A DNA stretch of 64,000 nucleotides from NCBI GenBank assembly GCA_023055505.1, contig JALIRH010000013.1, positions 5,146,001-5,210,000 on the forward strand, read 5' to 3'. This document shows positions 7,616-47,500 of this stretch, piece by piece. Position 1 is the stretch's first letter. Each line of letters begins with the position of its first letter. The translations under genes were made by a program, and so were the position numbers. The notes under the pieces are model-generated. The model worked only from the letters and a program-made list of their open reading frames with translations, had not been told where the DNA came from and ran no database searches. Source of the DNA: Callipepla californica brunnescens (Eukaryota; Chordata; Aves; Galliformes; Odontophoridae).

Positions 7616-10600
7616 CACTAGCTCTTCTGTTCTGTGCTAAGCAAATACAAACGATGAGCAGAACTCGCACTAGAGAAGCAGTGATTGCAATTAAGAGGGA
7701 TCGATCAGCTGCCCAGGGCAGTAGACACTGTGCAGGAAGAATAAAAGACAGTGCCAGTCACAAAACAACAGAGCCAAAATGTGAAAGAGGCCAGGTAGTT
7801 CCAAAAGCTACATAGAGAAGGCCAAAAGCACTTGCCAAACCACCTGAGACAGAACATAAGACAGCTATCAGTGAACAGATAAATGTTAGCTGCCAAAAAA
7901 AAAAAAAAATCGTACTAAACAAAGTTTTATGGCCTTTTGATGACTAGTAGATGACTAGTAAACTGGAAGATGTCTTATTTTTCTCTTTGATAAATATAGT
8001 AACCCGTAGAGATACCCTCTCCAACTTTGCTTCAGCAGGAGAAGCATCTACTGAGCTCAATATTGTGATAGATCTGTTCTTATATACTTTTCCTTATGAT
8101 GCCACTGAGTCTTTGACAAGGTATCTGTATCTATTTCTAGCTATCTGAGATACAGACATAACCCATAGGCTTTGCACAGGACCTGCTATTTATAACCTCC
8201 AGCAACTTCAGAGGATTCACATCAATCACAGCAGATCTCCAGCAGGAATGTGGTCCCCATCTGACAAAACTGTCTGTCTTATTTTGTCTTTCATTTTAAT
8301 GGGTTTCCTGCCAGCCAGGTTCTGCTTCCATTTGATCAAGGGTACTAAGTCTTCAATCAGCTCTTCTTCTTGCTTTTTAGTCTATTTTTAAAGGCATTGA
8401 CCTAAATCCACGAGAGCAGTAAAAATGCTGTAATTTCACAACTTCATACTATAGCTAATTCCCAATGAGAACAATCATTCCTATAGCAACCCTCCAAAGA
8501 AGGCCTCTAAGCTAAATCAAAAACAGAATACACAAGCAATACTAGCAATGCTGCTGGTCTTAGGTTCTAGGCACCTTCCTTTTCCTTGAGAAATGACTTT
8601 AAAAAAGCAGGCAGTAATTCACCGACAGTCTTATCAAAGCTGTGTGTCAACACAAATACAGTGTAGTACATTAATTACAAAGCAGGCTCTCCTTAGCTCT
8701 GCAGCCTCCCAGGCACACACAGACAGGTTCTAACAGACAGTCTGACGGATGTTTTGGGTTGCCTCGTCTGCTCTAGTTCGGGAGCATCTTGAGCAAGGAA
8801 TACAGTAACCACTCCAAACTATTGGAATAACTTATTGTAATGGTTTAATTCCTGTTAGGGGGGAAGAATAGTTTCCATCTGTTTTGTTAATAGATGTAAT
8901 TACATGTTACTTGTAGTTTCCTCTGTCGATGAAGACTTTCTGACCACATTCAGCCTACCTCCAACACAGTACCAAACAAACTGCACATGAAAGATGTGTA
9001 TTTCTCATGAACGATGCAGGCAGCATCACAGCATCCTAAGGGCAGGTGCTCTGAGAAAGCTGGAAGTAAATGTTAAGTAAATCAGGCAGACTTCAGGATA
9101 GTTGAACACCAGCAAATATCCTTTTCTGAGGAGTTCTGTATCTCAGAATAGCTGTACAGAAGACATTGAGTCATTTTCTTCACCAAGCACAGCTCGATAA
9201 TGTTGTGCTCCTGCTTTCAAGTGAGTTATTGCCCACAATCCTAATTTTCTGCCTCTGCACCTAAGACTATGGTAAACCTCAAACGCTCCACAAAGTACAT
9301 AAATGTTTATGTGGCTCTGCAAACAGTGAAAAGGAACGAGGGGCAACACGCAGCAAGGCATCTGATGCAGAATGATGGAGATCAGTACAAAAGTTGAGAG
9401 TCAGCAACGTTTGCTTTAGGCAACGTCTGGCTCTGGGGAGCCCTTATTAGACACGTCTTGTACACAAATCAGCAGAGTAGAATAGGGATTGTTAAACAAA
9501 GTGACTGCAGCAATCGGTCAATACAGAAAGACCATTAGGGTTGGATGTAGCTCTGCAGTAAGAAAATAAAAAAGTAAATTACCAATGCACGGAATACCAT
9601 AAATCTTACAGCAAACAACTGATGCCTGTGTTCTATTCTGCCAGAGATTCGGTCTTTTTATAACACCATTGTACCTGCTTTCTCAATTCAAATCACCTTT
9701 ACTGCCAAAACAAAACACTGAGCACCAAAGAAGAACAAGCTCTGCCACAACATACAAAACTCGGCGCTTCTATTGCCAGAAAAACCTGCTGATGCATCTG
9801 CACTCTGGTTTCCAGTTGGTTTTGGCTGATTTCTCACTCATCCAAAGCGTCTGCTTGTAAGGATCCCCTTAAGGAAAGGCTCAAGCGAATGTGATAGCAC
9901 ACAAGGGTCATTCCTTCTGCCTGTGTTGGCTCCACCAGCACCTGCAGCCAAGAACACCTACACAACAGGCACAGAACCACACTTAAAAGCACGGACCCAA
10001 GGTGAGTTTCCACAGAAGACTGGATGGGAATCAGGAGCCGTGTTCAGACAGCCAGCTCTTACTCCTCGAGTCCCAGAGCACACTAACAAAAAGGAACACT
10101 TGTCAGCCAGCGTTTTAAGAGAGTCCTACATTGTCTCTGGTTCTGCTTCAGGTTCACCACTAAATAACTTGCAGCTCAATAAAGCTTGGTCATGTTCTCA
10201 TGTTAGAAAAACAGTCAAAAACTTACTCACTTCTTACCTCATAAATCCCAAGTCAATAATTGCACCTATTGACTGATGACAAACTCAAAACATTAATTTG
10301 CATCGAGTACCGTAACCTAATAAGAAGGCAACAACTGCATTTGTTGAAATTGATTTTCCTTTTGTTACCAGCACAAAATCTTCAGGCCCATACAATAATA
10401 AGATACAGCACACGGAGGAGTTAATTATCACAGAGTACCAAAAAGGCAAGAATTAAATTTCTTTTTTAGTATGGAAGGGAAACGTTGAGTCTCCTGGGCT
10501 GATGTTTGAACAGAGGAAATTTCTTGTACCTCATCCACATGAGCATTCAAGCAACGGGAATCACCAAAAGGCAAATTTCAAAGCCTATACTAAATTAGCT

Positions 10601-11126
10601 TCGTAATGTAAATAATTGAAATCCTTTCTGAGGTACATACCCACAGAAACTATAAAGCGATGCTGAAACACTGCTCTGAAAGGGCAGGTGGTGCTGTTTT
10701 CCAGTTTCAGCTCCAGTCTGGCACAGGTAAATTGTTTTGAAGCCCCAACCTTTTCCCTCCTCATTTCCAGTGTTAGCAGAGGGGCCCACTGTGAGAGCAG
10801 CGCTCACACGACAGCCAAGATCGCAATCTGTTAATTTGGACAGGTTTCCAAGGAGCCTCCTCATGAACATATCCATGATGTCAGCCAGCCCAGCAGGATT
10901 TGAATTAAGGCTTGGATGCAAAACCTTGCTCTCAACCCAGAGGCGCGTTTTTATTGAGCACATCTCACATATCCATGCATCTCTGTTCGTTACACAGACT
11001 TGACCACCCTACAGTCCAAACACCAAGCAGCATTTCAAGTGACAGTACTAACTTAGAACTTGTATCTCTCCTCCATTTTGCAGCCACGGAAGCACCGTAC
11101 AGCAGCACAGCCTGGAGTCAGCTGAT
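7616..11126. other. Intergenic sequence without recognisable genes
   Basis: AT-rich single-copy-like DNA with an A-run near 7896-7909. Short open frames occur on both strands, none over about 120 codons and none with family features. No gene is supported. Confidence 0.5.
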
Positions 11127-12702
11127 TCATAGATTCATAGATACATTAGGTTGGAAAGGACCTACAAGATCATCTAGTCCAACCTTCCTCACACCACCAT
11201 CCCTACCCACCAAGCTACTAAATCAAATCCCTCAGCACCTCATCTAAACGCTTCTTGAACAGCGCTAGGGACGGTGCCTCAACCACCTCCCTAGGCAGGC
11301 CATTCCAGTGCCGGACCACTCTTTGAGAGAAAAATTTTTTCCTCAGATCTAATCTAAATCTTCCCCGGCACAACTTGTGGCCATTCCCTCTCGTCCTGTC
11401 ATTAGTTACCTGGGAGAAGAGGCCGACCCCCTCCTCACCACAGCCTCCCTTCAGGAAGTGGTAGAGTGCGATGAGGTCTCCTCTGAGCCTCCTTTTCCCC
11501 AAACTAAACAATCCCAGCTCCCTCAGCCGCTCCTCGTAAGACTTGTGCTCCAGACCCCTCACCAGTTTTGTTGCCCTTCTCTGAACACGCTCCAGGGCCT
11601 CGATGCCTTTCTTGCAGTGAGGGGCCCAAAACTGAACGCAGTACTCGAGGTGCGGCCGCACCAGAGCTGAGTACAGGGGGATGATCACCTCCCTGCTCCT
11701 GCTGGCCACACTATTCCTAATACAGGCCAGGATGCCATTGGCCTTCTTGGCCACCTGGGCACACTGCCGGCTCATACTGAGCCGAGCATCAACCAACACC
11801 CCCAGGTCCTTTTCCTCTGTACACTCCTCAAGCCATTCTGCCCCAAGCCTATAGCATTGCATGGGGTTATTGTGGCCAAAGTGCAGGACTCGGCACTTGG
11901 CCTTCTTGAACCTCATCCCATTGACCTCAGCCCAGCTGTCCAGCCTATCCAGATCCCGCTGAAGGGCCTCCCTACCCTCAGGCACATCGACACATCTTCC
12001 CAACTTGGTGTCATCCGCAAACTTACTGAGGGTACACTCAATCCCCTCATCCAGGTCATCAATAAAGATATTAAACAAGACGGACCCCAATACCGACCCT
12101 TGGGGGACACCACTCGTGACAGGACGCCAGCTGGACTTGACTCCATTAACCACTACCCGCTGGGCACGGCCCTCTAGCCAATTCTCAACCCAGAGAAGAG
12201 TGAACCTGTCCACACCATGGGCTGCCAGCTTCTGCAGGAGAATACTGTGGGAGACCGTGTCAAAGGCTTTGCTGAAGTCCAGGTAGACTACATCAACAGC
12301 CTTTCCCTCATCTACCAGTCTGGTCACCCAGTTATAGAAGGAGATGAGGTTGGACAAGCACGACCTGCCCTTTGTGAACCCGTGCTGGCTGGGTCTGATC
12401 CCCTGATTGCCATGCACGTGCCGTGTGATCTCCCTCAAGATCAATTGCTCCATAACTTTCCCTGATACCGAGGTCAGGCTGACAGGCCTGTAGTTTCCTG
12501 GATCTTCCTTACGGCCTTTCTTGTAGATGGGAGTCACATCGGCAAGCCTCCAATCTTGCGGGACCTCTCCAGATGACCAGGAATGCTGATAGATGGCAGA
12601 AAGTGGCTTGGCAATCACCTCTGCCAGCTCCCTCAGCACCCTTGGGTGGATCCCATCTGGTCCCCTCCAGGGCTGCCTGAACTCAGTGGCGAGGTGAGGC
12701 AC
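11127..12702 (-). mobile_element. 5'-truncated CR1 LINE
   Basis: The element is on the minus strand. Its 3' end is at 11127 with two copies of an 8-bp ATTCATAG-type terminal repeat, typical of CR1. The 5' border is near 12690, where similarity to ORF2 begins in the middle of the [10 protein letters not shown] region. The open frame is intact, so this is a relatively young copy. It lies about 5.4 kb downstream of the SMARCA1 3' UTR in the same orientation. Confidence 0.9.
11218..12702 (-). CDS. CR1 ORF2 reverse transcriptase (N-terminally truncated, 494 aa open frame)
   Basis: Non-LTR reverse transcriptase. Visible motifs are [49 protein letters not shown] and the catalytic FADDTKL, then the CR1 C-terminal region ([17 protein letters not shown]). 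The apurinic endonuclease domain is missing because of 5' truncation, so it cannot mobilise by itself. The first Met is probably fortuitous and upstream of the CR1-derived part. No stop or frameshift interrupts nearly 490 codons. Confidence 0.85.
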   Translation of the reverse strand: MPHLATEFRQPWRGPDGIHPRVLRELAEVIAKPLSAIYQHSWSSGEVPQDWRLADVTPIYKKGRKEDPGNYRPVSLTSVSGKVMEQLILREITRHVHGNQGIRPSQHGFTKGRSCLSNLISFYNWVTRLVDEGKAVDVVYLDFSKAFDTVSHSILLQKLAAHGVDRFTLLWVENWLEGRAQRVVVNGVKSSWRPVTSGVPQGSVLGSVLFNIFIDDLDEGIECTLSKFADDTKLGRCVDVPEGREALQRDLDRLDSWAEVNGMRFKKAKCRVLHFGHNNPMQCYRLGAEWLEECTEEKDLGVLVDARLSMSRQCAQVAKKANGILACIRNSVASRSREVIIPLYSALVRPHLEYCVQFWAPHCKKGIEALERVQRRATKLVRGLEHKSYEERLRELGLFSLGKRRLRGDLIALYHFLKGGCGEEGVGLFSQVTNDRTRGNGHKLCRGRFRLDLRKKFFSQRVVRHWNGLPREVVEAPSLALFKKRLDEVLRDLI

Positions 12703-15700
12703 CCCAAGCAGGGGAGCTGCAAGCAGCTCTGAGAAGCACCCGGGGTTGTTCCTAGCAGAGCACGTGGGATCGCACAGCCAACGACCTCCAGAGATGGGGA
12801 ACGAGGTACTGAACGAAAATACAAATCCTCATTCAAAATCACGAGGGCACCAGGCATTTCCAGCCACAACCAGAAGCAGGCAGGCACTGCATCAGCTCAG
12901 GCTTTATTTAAGGGGATGACTGAAGCAGGGTTGATGGTATAGAGTACATACAGCTACCCACATGTGACCAAAGCAGACTCTGAAGTCAAACACAGTTGGA
13001 AAGAATTAACTGACCAGTGGTATCGCTCAGATTAGATGCCAGATCAGTGGTCTAGTTTGCCCTTGCCACAAAGTGATTAATACATTACCACATTAAGGCA
13101 GGGCCCCTCATCAGTTGAGCCATACCAAAACACTCAGCAACAAATGCTGTCAATGAATAAGGTGCCTCAGTCCCTAATGAGCAGCTATTCTTACCAGAAG
13201 AGCACTTCATGCACAGTATCTACTCAGATATTCTGCACAAATAAAGACAGTGAAGAGCTGAATATGAACTTCCGTTATTTTATATTCTTACTGTGCCTAC
13301 TACCACAGCATATGAGTCCGTTAAAGAAGAATCAGCCAATGAACAGAGAGCTCAGGCAGAAAAGAAGAGCAATTAGCAAAGTCCACGTTTCATCCGTAAG
13401 TACATAAATACAGCTATTGATATGGTTAATAAACATTAAAAGCCTACAGTTTACCAATACAGCTACTGGTTTCACTGTAATTGTTTTATAACCAATTCCT
13501 CAAGGTGAATTACAATTAAAAATTTATAACAGCCAATTCCTTTGAGAACCTTAAGCTATAATGAGATTGCTACCTGAACAAACTGTTGCACTACATTCAT
13601 TTGGGAAAGACTGACCACCAACATAAGGGATATACTCTTGGAACTGTGTAAAAGCCCTAAGAAATTCAAAAGCCACCAGTACACAGCACTTGGCATTATC
13701 AGCACAAGATCTCAGCTACACTTTCATTAGTGGTAGGGCTACAGTGCTTAGGATAGCTATGATTTAATATACTCCAAAACCAAGCATGTTTTTTTCTTTT
13801 CCCTAGTAGTGATCACAAAAAACAAACCAAAAAAAAGCACTCAGAAAAGCAACACTGAAGAATTTGTGGCCTTCAGCAGCTAATTAACAATAGAGAAAAC
13901 AAATGAAGATGAGTTCTTACCCTGTTTTCTTACAGCACGAAGCTGCCACATAGAAGCAAACAGCTGTGTGCCCTGAGAAAGGTGACCTTCCCTGATGCTG
14001 AGTGGCTGCAGTGGGCAATCACCGCACACAACACCAACCACCACTGCACTTCAGGCTGCTCCTACAGCCACTCACCCACCTCAGTTCCCCACGCTGTTTT
14101 CCAGACAATTTGTGCACTGTAGCAGAGTCCTACAAGCAAAGCATCGAGTTCCTCCAGTTCCCTGTTTAAACTGCAAGCCTGCTGGCTGCGCTCCCTGCGC
14201 CCAAATGGAAGTGTTGTCCTGGCACCAAAACAGCACAGCTGCTTTAGTGGAGTGACATGGAAACTCTCTCTTCAGGAATGACTGTAGAAATCTTTGTTCT
14301 TTAACACAAAACTGTTTTATTCCCTCAGTTGAGTATCTCTCTGGACTTTATCATGAGACGACAACAGTTAAGGCTGTCACAATAACACAGACACTACTAG
14401 TACTTTATTAGAGGTCACAGGAAATTAGAGTTCAAAAGCAGATGTGGAATGGCCATACACACACGTTGCAGTCAGCTGCCACAGCCTGAAAGCTCTGAGA
14501 GGTACAAGAGCAACAGAAACAAACCAAACTGCTTCAAACAGCATCCCAAGTGCATGGGCCAGTTGTGCAGAGTGTAAACAGAGCTCAGTTACCAGAAAAG
14601 GTTTGTATCAATTTTTATATATACAAACAAATCTCATTCTTAAAACATTCCAAAGTTCTCTTTCAACACGACGCACTTACCTGGAGGCAGCAAATTTTAC
14701 TCCTATCAAGGCTGGACATCATGCAAACGCAACTGAAACAGTATTTCACATTTCAAAATATGTGAAACCAAGTTCAGTTTTACTCCTGTGGAAGAACTAA
14801 AAGCAAACATTCTGAGAGGCAGCAAAGCTCATACATACATGCTTGAAGTACATGGACTAGATAAACTGACATAAAATCTAGTAATAAATCGTCAGTTCTT
14901 AAACAGATAGAACTACAGAGATAACTCCTTCCAACCCAACGTCACCACAGGTGCCAGTGTCTGCACACTTGTCGCTTCATGCTCTCATGCTACTGCTGGC
15001 TGAAAAATTCCACATGCTTTTTCAACCTGTAAGGCCCACGTAGGCTTTGGTTGTTACTAAGACTTTTAATTCAGCGACTCTGGAATAAATCTGTGATCAC
15101 TGAACTTAAGAGTGCTTGATCTTGGCATTGCACCTGGGGAAGAGGCACAGCGAGAGCCTGCAGACAGCACTAAGGACTGTGGCAGCACACAGAACATAGG
15201 TGCTGTAGGAAATCAGGCATTCAGATGGATGTTACCTTCCACATACTGTACTCCTTTGCTTACGATATCAAGGACTGAAAACTTCTTTTAAACCCTAAGC
15301 AGCACTAAATTCAAGCAGCAATGCAAATTGACAGGAAAAGGCCTTACTGTTTTAACACAGCAATGCTGCTTGTTCAAATGGCACCTGAAGATGGTTTCAC
15401 TTCACTAGCAGGGAAAACATCCTTCAAGATGCCACTGAGAAAGTGAAATGAGAACCAGTGAACATTCAGCCATGTAAATTTGTCATCATCACAAATGTAA
15501 CTCAGAAATAAAGAGTACCTGAAAAAACCACCAGCACTGCTGTGGTTGCTCCAAGGAGGTTTTGTGCACTCTGAGAAGTGCACGATGATCGCTGCACCAC
15601 TTCCTTCACCTCTAACACCAGGTCATCAAATTTTAGTTGTCTCCTTTCCTGTGCAGAAGGAATCCCTTCCAAACCTTCGATATAATTTCTTCAACAACTG

Positions 15701-18074
15701 TCCAATTGTCTGAAGGCCCAGAATTTTCAGTTCTTTGTGTGACATTACGTTCAGGGCTTACAAATTTCTTACAGGCAGTATTCCTCATCTACGAGCAAAG
15801 TAGTTACAAGTGATTCCTTTATTTCATTGCACCTAACTCTGAGCCACAGCAGCATATCATTTAGAGCCTGCTAGGTACACACTGTGGTTATATCTACAAC
15901 TAGAAGAACTGAAAAGATCCATTTTACTTTAATCCTGACCAGCAGCTGTTAGCAATTTTCTTTAGTTATCACTGTGGGACATGATGAATAGGAAGACTCA
16001 ATATGCTGAGGAACTGGTATATAGTACACAAGTGCTCTCAAGGACTGTTGTCCAACAGCACTTTTAGCTTAACTAGGAGCCACAGACTGTAAGAGATAAC
16101 AGGTATTTCCTGGGAGCATCTATCATGCTTCAGAGAGGCTGTCTGATCATGAGGATATTATCTGAAAGAAGGACTGCGTGATCTAGTGCTACAGAGCCAC
16201 TATATCACATCACAGGAGAAGAGAGTACTAACTTGAGGTAACCCAAACCAGGAAATCTGCGTAAAAGAACAAGTTGAAAGATTACTACTTTAAAACTTTT
16301 CATCAACTTTGCAAATACAGAGGAACTGGATACATAAGAGCAAGAAACAGAAAACCAGACTTGTGTATTTTAAGACTTAAAGCATTAAAAATGCCACCTG
16401 ATGATGCTAAATAGTAGCAAAAGAATTGGGCCCACCCCTAGCTGAGGGAATTAAGCAGAAATTCATCTGGCTCTTCCAGTGTTATTTCCCTTCCTCTTTT
16501 TACATGTTTTATAACTTCAGGCAATAAAGTATCTGAGTGACATAGCAGCTGAAAAGCAAATGTAAATAAGGCATCTTCCTCTATTAATAGCAATGCTCCA
16601 TAGACTTGTGATTTATATGTAGGTAGCTGCATAACAATTTACAGACCATAATTACACTAGATGTCCTCCTGCCAAGGACACATTAGGATGCTGACTACTC
16701 CGATAACAGAAATACTGTTTGGAAAGCCCACCCTTTCCCACGTGCACCCTATTCCATTGTGGCTGCAATATTCAGAAGTATGCTGACACTCATCATTAAC
16801 TTTGGCTGAAAGCTGTGCCCCATCATCATTATTAGGCACAGCTCTCAACTCAGATCTCAACAGATATTTGTAAGAAATACTGTTCAGCTGCAATTAAGAG
16901 CCCAGGACAAACAATGAACAAAAGCTCTATTCTGAAATACAAAAGCCAATCAAGAGAGCAATATCCTTCCAAGTGCCCAGCCAAGCCTCCACACCCATTT
17001 TTGTGCACAATGTTCTACGCAGGTCATCAGGAAGGACTGGTAATTACTCATCAAGTTTACAGACATTAATCCCAGGAAGCTTCAGACACATTCCAACAGA
17101 TTTTAATTAACATGAAGATGTGGACAGAACTCTGTCCTAGAGCTCAAGAAGTTTTTATTAAAAGTCGGGAGTTTTACAAAATCCAGAAGTAGAGAATGAA
17201 GCCAACAGAAGCATGAAATAATACAAGGCAGCGTTACCATCTCAAGCCACTAATGAAGGAAGCAAACTGCACCAGAAGTTTACACATCATCTTCAAGGAA
17301 GGTACCATGTAAAGCACACTGCATTAATCTAGACTTGACATTATAAGGGCATGTCTCGCTGTGGCAAGGTCCATACTAAACACCAGATCAGAGGCAGAAG
17401 ATTAAAGTAAAACATTAGATGTCACAGTCACTGTTCTACTTATCTGGGAAAGGCAGAGACTCCAAGGTGAGCATAAACTATGAACCTGCTTAATAAAAGG
17501 CCATTCTCACAAAGTCAAGAAAAGGTACATCTAACACTTTCATCCCCTCATTAAAATGGAAATACTAAAAAAGAGCACTCCATGGCATATCCCCATTGCT
17601 TCTGACTGACATGTTGAATCAAAGGTAAAAGGAGGAAGTTAAAAACTAATTACAGCAAAGGATCTTCTAGCACAAGGTATCTGAGCAGCCTACCAACCAA
17701 AGATGAATTATTTTGTTTGCTACTTAAAGAAGCTATTAGTTGTGCACTTCTATTCATTAGGCATAGAAAAGGTTTAATCTAGAGGTCATTCCAAGGAACA
17801 CCTCACCCTGTGTTTAGCACACATGCAGCCCAACAGGAACCAGTGATTAGAAAGAAAATCTCCAGCATTTCCTTCTGAGAAAAACTCCCATTTAATTCTG
17901 ACACCAAATTAGGACATCAGCCTCATTAGATTTTGTTTTGTTGTGCTCCTGATCCTACCTACATACTCTGAAAAAATCTGATGATGAAGGCACAATTATA
18001 CAAACCTTAACATTCACTTTAAACGTGGCTACGCAGAAAAGAGGGGAGGGAAAACCAACGTGAAGTATATTTCT
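12703..18074. other. Region downstream of SMARCA1, no recognisable genes
   Basis: No coding gene is seen. Minus-strand AATAAA signals occur near 12904 and 17153, so longer SMARCA1 3' UTR forms or non-coding transcripts are possible, but the sequence alone does not show them. Confidence 0.45.
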
Positions 18075-18456
18075 CTTCAAATAATTTTAATTCCATTTAT
18101 TTCCCCCACAGCCATATAAATTTAAAATATGAAACAACAATAATACAGCTATAGAATCTAGGTTTTCTTTCAAAGCAGCAGCATATAAAACATATAAAAG
18201 CTAAAACCTCAGCACAAGCTTAAAACAAGGACTGAGTAAATTTTGCTGAAGACATGAAATTCACAAAATACAGTACACAAAAATACTGGAATGCATAAAA
18301 TATAAAGCTACACATTCTAGGTAAAGAAAGACATTGTAAAATATACAAAATTGCAAAATTAAGCCAAGGGATTTTTGGGTGAGTACCATGGATACAGAGA
18401 AGTTGGCAATTAATACTTGTAGATGAAGAGGCAGCTTTACAATTTGTTTCCCAAGT
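18075..18456 (-). other. SMARCA1: SMARCA1 3' UTR (shortest supported form)
   Basis: AT-rich sequence between the stop codon and the first polyadenylation signal. The length is inferred from the signal only. Confidence 0.5.
18096..18101 (-). terminator. SMARCA1: SMARCA1 polyadenylation signal AATAAA
   Basis: The minus strand reads AATAAA about 355 nt after the stop codon, with an ATTAAA a few bases further downstream. Cleavage would be expected near 18075. Confidence 0.55.
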
Positions 18457-44321
<25,865 letters not shown>

Positions 44322-44396
44322 TTTGTGTGCGGCCGGGTCTTGGGGGGGAGCGGCCCCTCCGCCCCCAAACACTGCGCGGCCCCGCCCCGCTCAGAC

Positions 44397-44405
44397 CTCG
44401 CGAGA
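44397..44405. promoter_or_regulatory. SMARCA1: CTCGCGAGA element in SMARCA1 promoter
   Basis: CTCGCGAGA matches nine of ten bases of the TCTCGCGAGA palindrome, a CpG-island promoter element bound by BANP. It is about 76 bp upstream of the ATG. Binding is inferred. Confidence 0.5.
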
Positions 44406-44520
44406 CTTCGACTGTGGCGGCTCCCGGAGCGCGGGCTGCGCTTAGCGGGCGCGTCTGGTGCCCCTCACGGAGCGCTCTGCTTCTGTGCTTTTGCACCTTT
44501 ACCCCCCTCGAGTTTCACAG

Positions 44521-47500
44521 CCTGAGCTGTGCCCTGTCCGCCTCGGGTGGCAGAAGCCGTGCTGCCCCTCAGGCACATGGCTGTTACCCGTTTTTACAGC
44601 GCAGAAATACGCGTAGAGTTGGCGAAGTGCGTTTGCGTTACCGTCCAGCTAAGAACGCAAGGCTTCTGGGCAGTGCCCTCCCAAACTGGGACCGGCTGTG
44701 AGAGCACAAGACTAACTGTGGTGGTCTTAACTTATCTAACACAGCTCTGCTAAGAACTCAAGTAATGAAAGGCGTTGATCTGTGCGCTGCCTGACGGACT
44801 CGCAGTGCAGAGGCGGCAGTGCCCTGCCCGATGGCACTAGGTGGCAATGGCACGCTGCAGGCCGGACAGAGGCGGCAGGGCTGTGGGAAGCCGCCCAAAT
44901 GTATGGCTGCTTTGGCCGTGGAAGGGAAAAGCACAATGCAAGGCAGATGTGCAAGGCCTCTTGCACCTGCTGCTGTGTAGGCATTCCCAGCGCTGCACTA
45001 TGCAGTAGTGCTGGGGGAATGCATTGTGCGTTGTTAGAAAGGGCCGGGTGCTGTACCTCTGTTTGCTCCGTTGTGCGTCACCGAGAGACTGCTGAGCGCA
45101 AAATCCACACCTACAGCACTAGCCATTCCTGGCTGAAACATGTCAGCTAAAGCTTGGACTACAAACGGCACGTGAGGCCTGCCAGCATCAGCGTGCTGTG
45201 CCCATTGGGAAACCAGCAGGCTCTGGGAACCGTGGAGCATGACTGCTGAGGCCTGCAAGGACTGCCACCCTCTTCCAAGCCCTCCGTGCTGCTCAGCCGC
45301 AGCCAGCAGCCAACGCCTGCCCACCACCCTGCTCCCTGCAGAGCCCCGTGCTGGCTTGAGTCAGCCCATTGTCACCAGCTGCCATGAGGTCACCCGAGTG
45401 CATGTCGGTTACGGGCACAAGGAACAGCCTTGACATGAATTGTTGGTACAGAAGGGGCCTTGTTGGTTTTGCTTTTGGTTTGGTTTGTGTTGCAAGCACC
45501 ATGCTCATGCCTCAGTTTCCTGCATCCAGTTTTCATTTTGCTCAGCGGATGGTCTCTGGAGTTGGCGAGAGGATCTGCAAATGCAAGACATCATTCAGTG
45601 TCGAAAAATAAGAGAAAATAGCTAACATATCCTTCGCACCTGTTTCAAAGAGCCAGTGGTAGCTGTGTGAGTTCCCTTTTTTTTTTTTTTGCTAAACTTT
45701 TTTATCACTTGCTATCAACCCTTTTGTCTGTGTGTTCATATTGTCAGTGAACTCTCTGAAGGGGAAGAGAAGACTGCCATGTCCTCCTGGCCATGACAAG
45801 ACAGTCTTGTGTGGTCATGTTTGAATGCACTGAATGTTTACTGAGCCTCAGCAGCAACTTCTTGCAGATGCCTTACTTGACTGTGTGCGTGCCCTTCACC
45901 CCTTGCACTCTGCAATTCAGTGCAGTGGTGGAATGTGTGAAAGGATGCTGCATAGCTCAGCCTTGCAAGCATGGCAGATACATTGCACAAGCTGATACCC
46001 ATCACATCAGTAAGCCACAGGCCTTATCCTGCTGTGGAAGTCCTGTTGCTTTCGTCCTGTTCTGCTGCCTTTATTTGCCAACATCTACTCACAATAGAAG
46101 CCCAGACTACACCTCTTACTTTTTCCAGCACATTACTGGCTTCTGCTTAAGAAGCTGTTAAGCTGGGGTAGCTGTGTCTCATTTATTAAAGCCATGGAGT
46201 GTCTGCTTCTGCCCCCCATGCCTTGTGCTGTGCCTGGCTTCTTTCTTCCTCCTCCTGCCTTCAGCCTTCCTTTTCTGCAGCAGTCTCAAGCGCACAGCTG
46301 CCACCAAATCGTTCTTCCTTCCCTGCACTTACAGACGTGGCTCAGAAGTCTGTGCTGTCTGAAATGTGCTCTTTGCTGCAGTACCCTCTACTCCGTCGCA
46401 GCTGCACACAGTATTTCATTTTCTCTCACTGTTTTGGCATCTGCAAGAAAATCTCTTGAAAACCGTAGAGTAAGGTAGGGCTCCTGTAACCATCAGTAAT
46501 GCCTTTTTGGGCAGCACTGAGGACCAAGGCTCTGAGATCAGTGTCCCACGTCAGTTTTACTGTCTCAGTTTTCCCCTTCCTCTGGTGTTCTGTGGGCTTG
46601 GGAGGGATGTGCCAGGAGGCCCTCTCACACGTGGGCTGAGCAGATCACTACAGATCAAAAAGGAAGTGGATTGTGCTTAGCTTCTACACAAAATTTGAAA
46701 AAAAAAAATGTTTTGACTCCTAAAAAAAAAACGGGTTCTTCCTTCTCTATCTCCACCCTCAGCCACAAGGACTAACGGCCAACCTGGGGGCCAGGATAGT
46801 ATTACCACCCCATGGGATTCCCCCTAAAAGGAGAGGAGATGAAGGGAGAGCAGAGGGGAACGTTTCCTGCAACGTGGCTGAATGTGTGCTTGTGAATGGA
46901 TAGACTGAAATATGCTGTGTGTGGGGGGAACGGGGTGGGAGCTGTCAGGAGCAGCTGGAATATATATACCATGTCATGGCTTTTTAGTGGCACGGGGTGT
47001 TCTGCTGGCTGTGGGAATGCTGCAGAGGCATGCCAGCATTTTGCTGAGTAAGTGTGGTGGGAGCCCTGCATGTAAACAGGGTTCAACCTCTGGGTGAGGG
47101 AATGGGGCTGCTCCCAGACAGAGCCGGCTCTCAGCTGCACCCAACCTCTGCACAGCTTTGTAGGTCAGCATGGGGCTGGGTTGCTAGCTAGACATCTCGG
47201 GAGTGTGTCCCAGTGAATGTGTACTTTTGTTGGGTATCAGAGAGAGTACAGCTGTGGTAAAATATCATTTCTTGCTCTGCGTACAATTTCTAGATGTCTC
47301 TGAGGTTTTTTGTATTATTAACCTAGGGTAAAAGAATAGGAACTCTGCCAGGAGTGCTCAGCTGAGGGCACGGAAGAGCAGGACAAAAGAAGACAAGGAA
47401 CGACAACCAAGAGGCCAGAAAAAGATGCAGAGGCAGAAATGCTCCCAACAATGGGTTTGTTTGGTGCCTGTAGTTGCATGTCTGTGGAGACAGCTTCATC

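Noticed and set aside
11377..12465. Plus-strand frames opposite the CR1 element
   Set aside because: These are shadows of the CR1 reverse-transcriptase frame on the minus strand.
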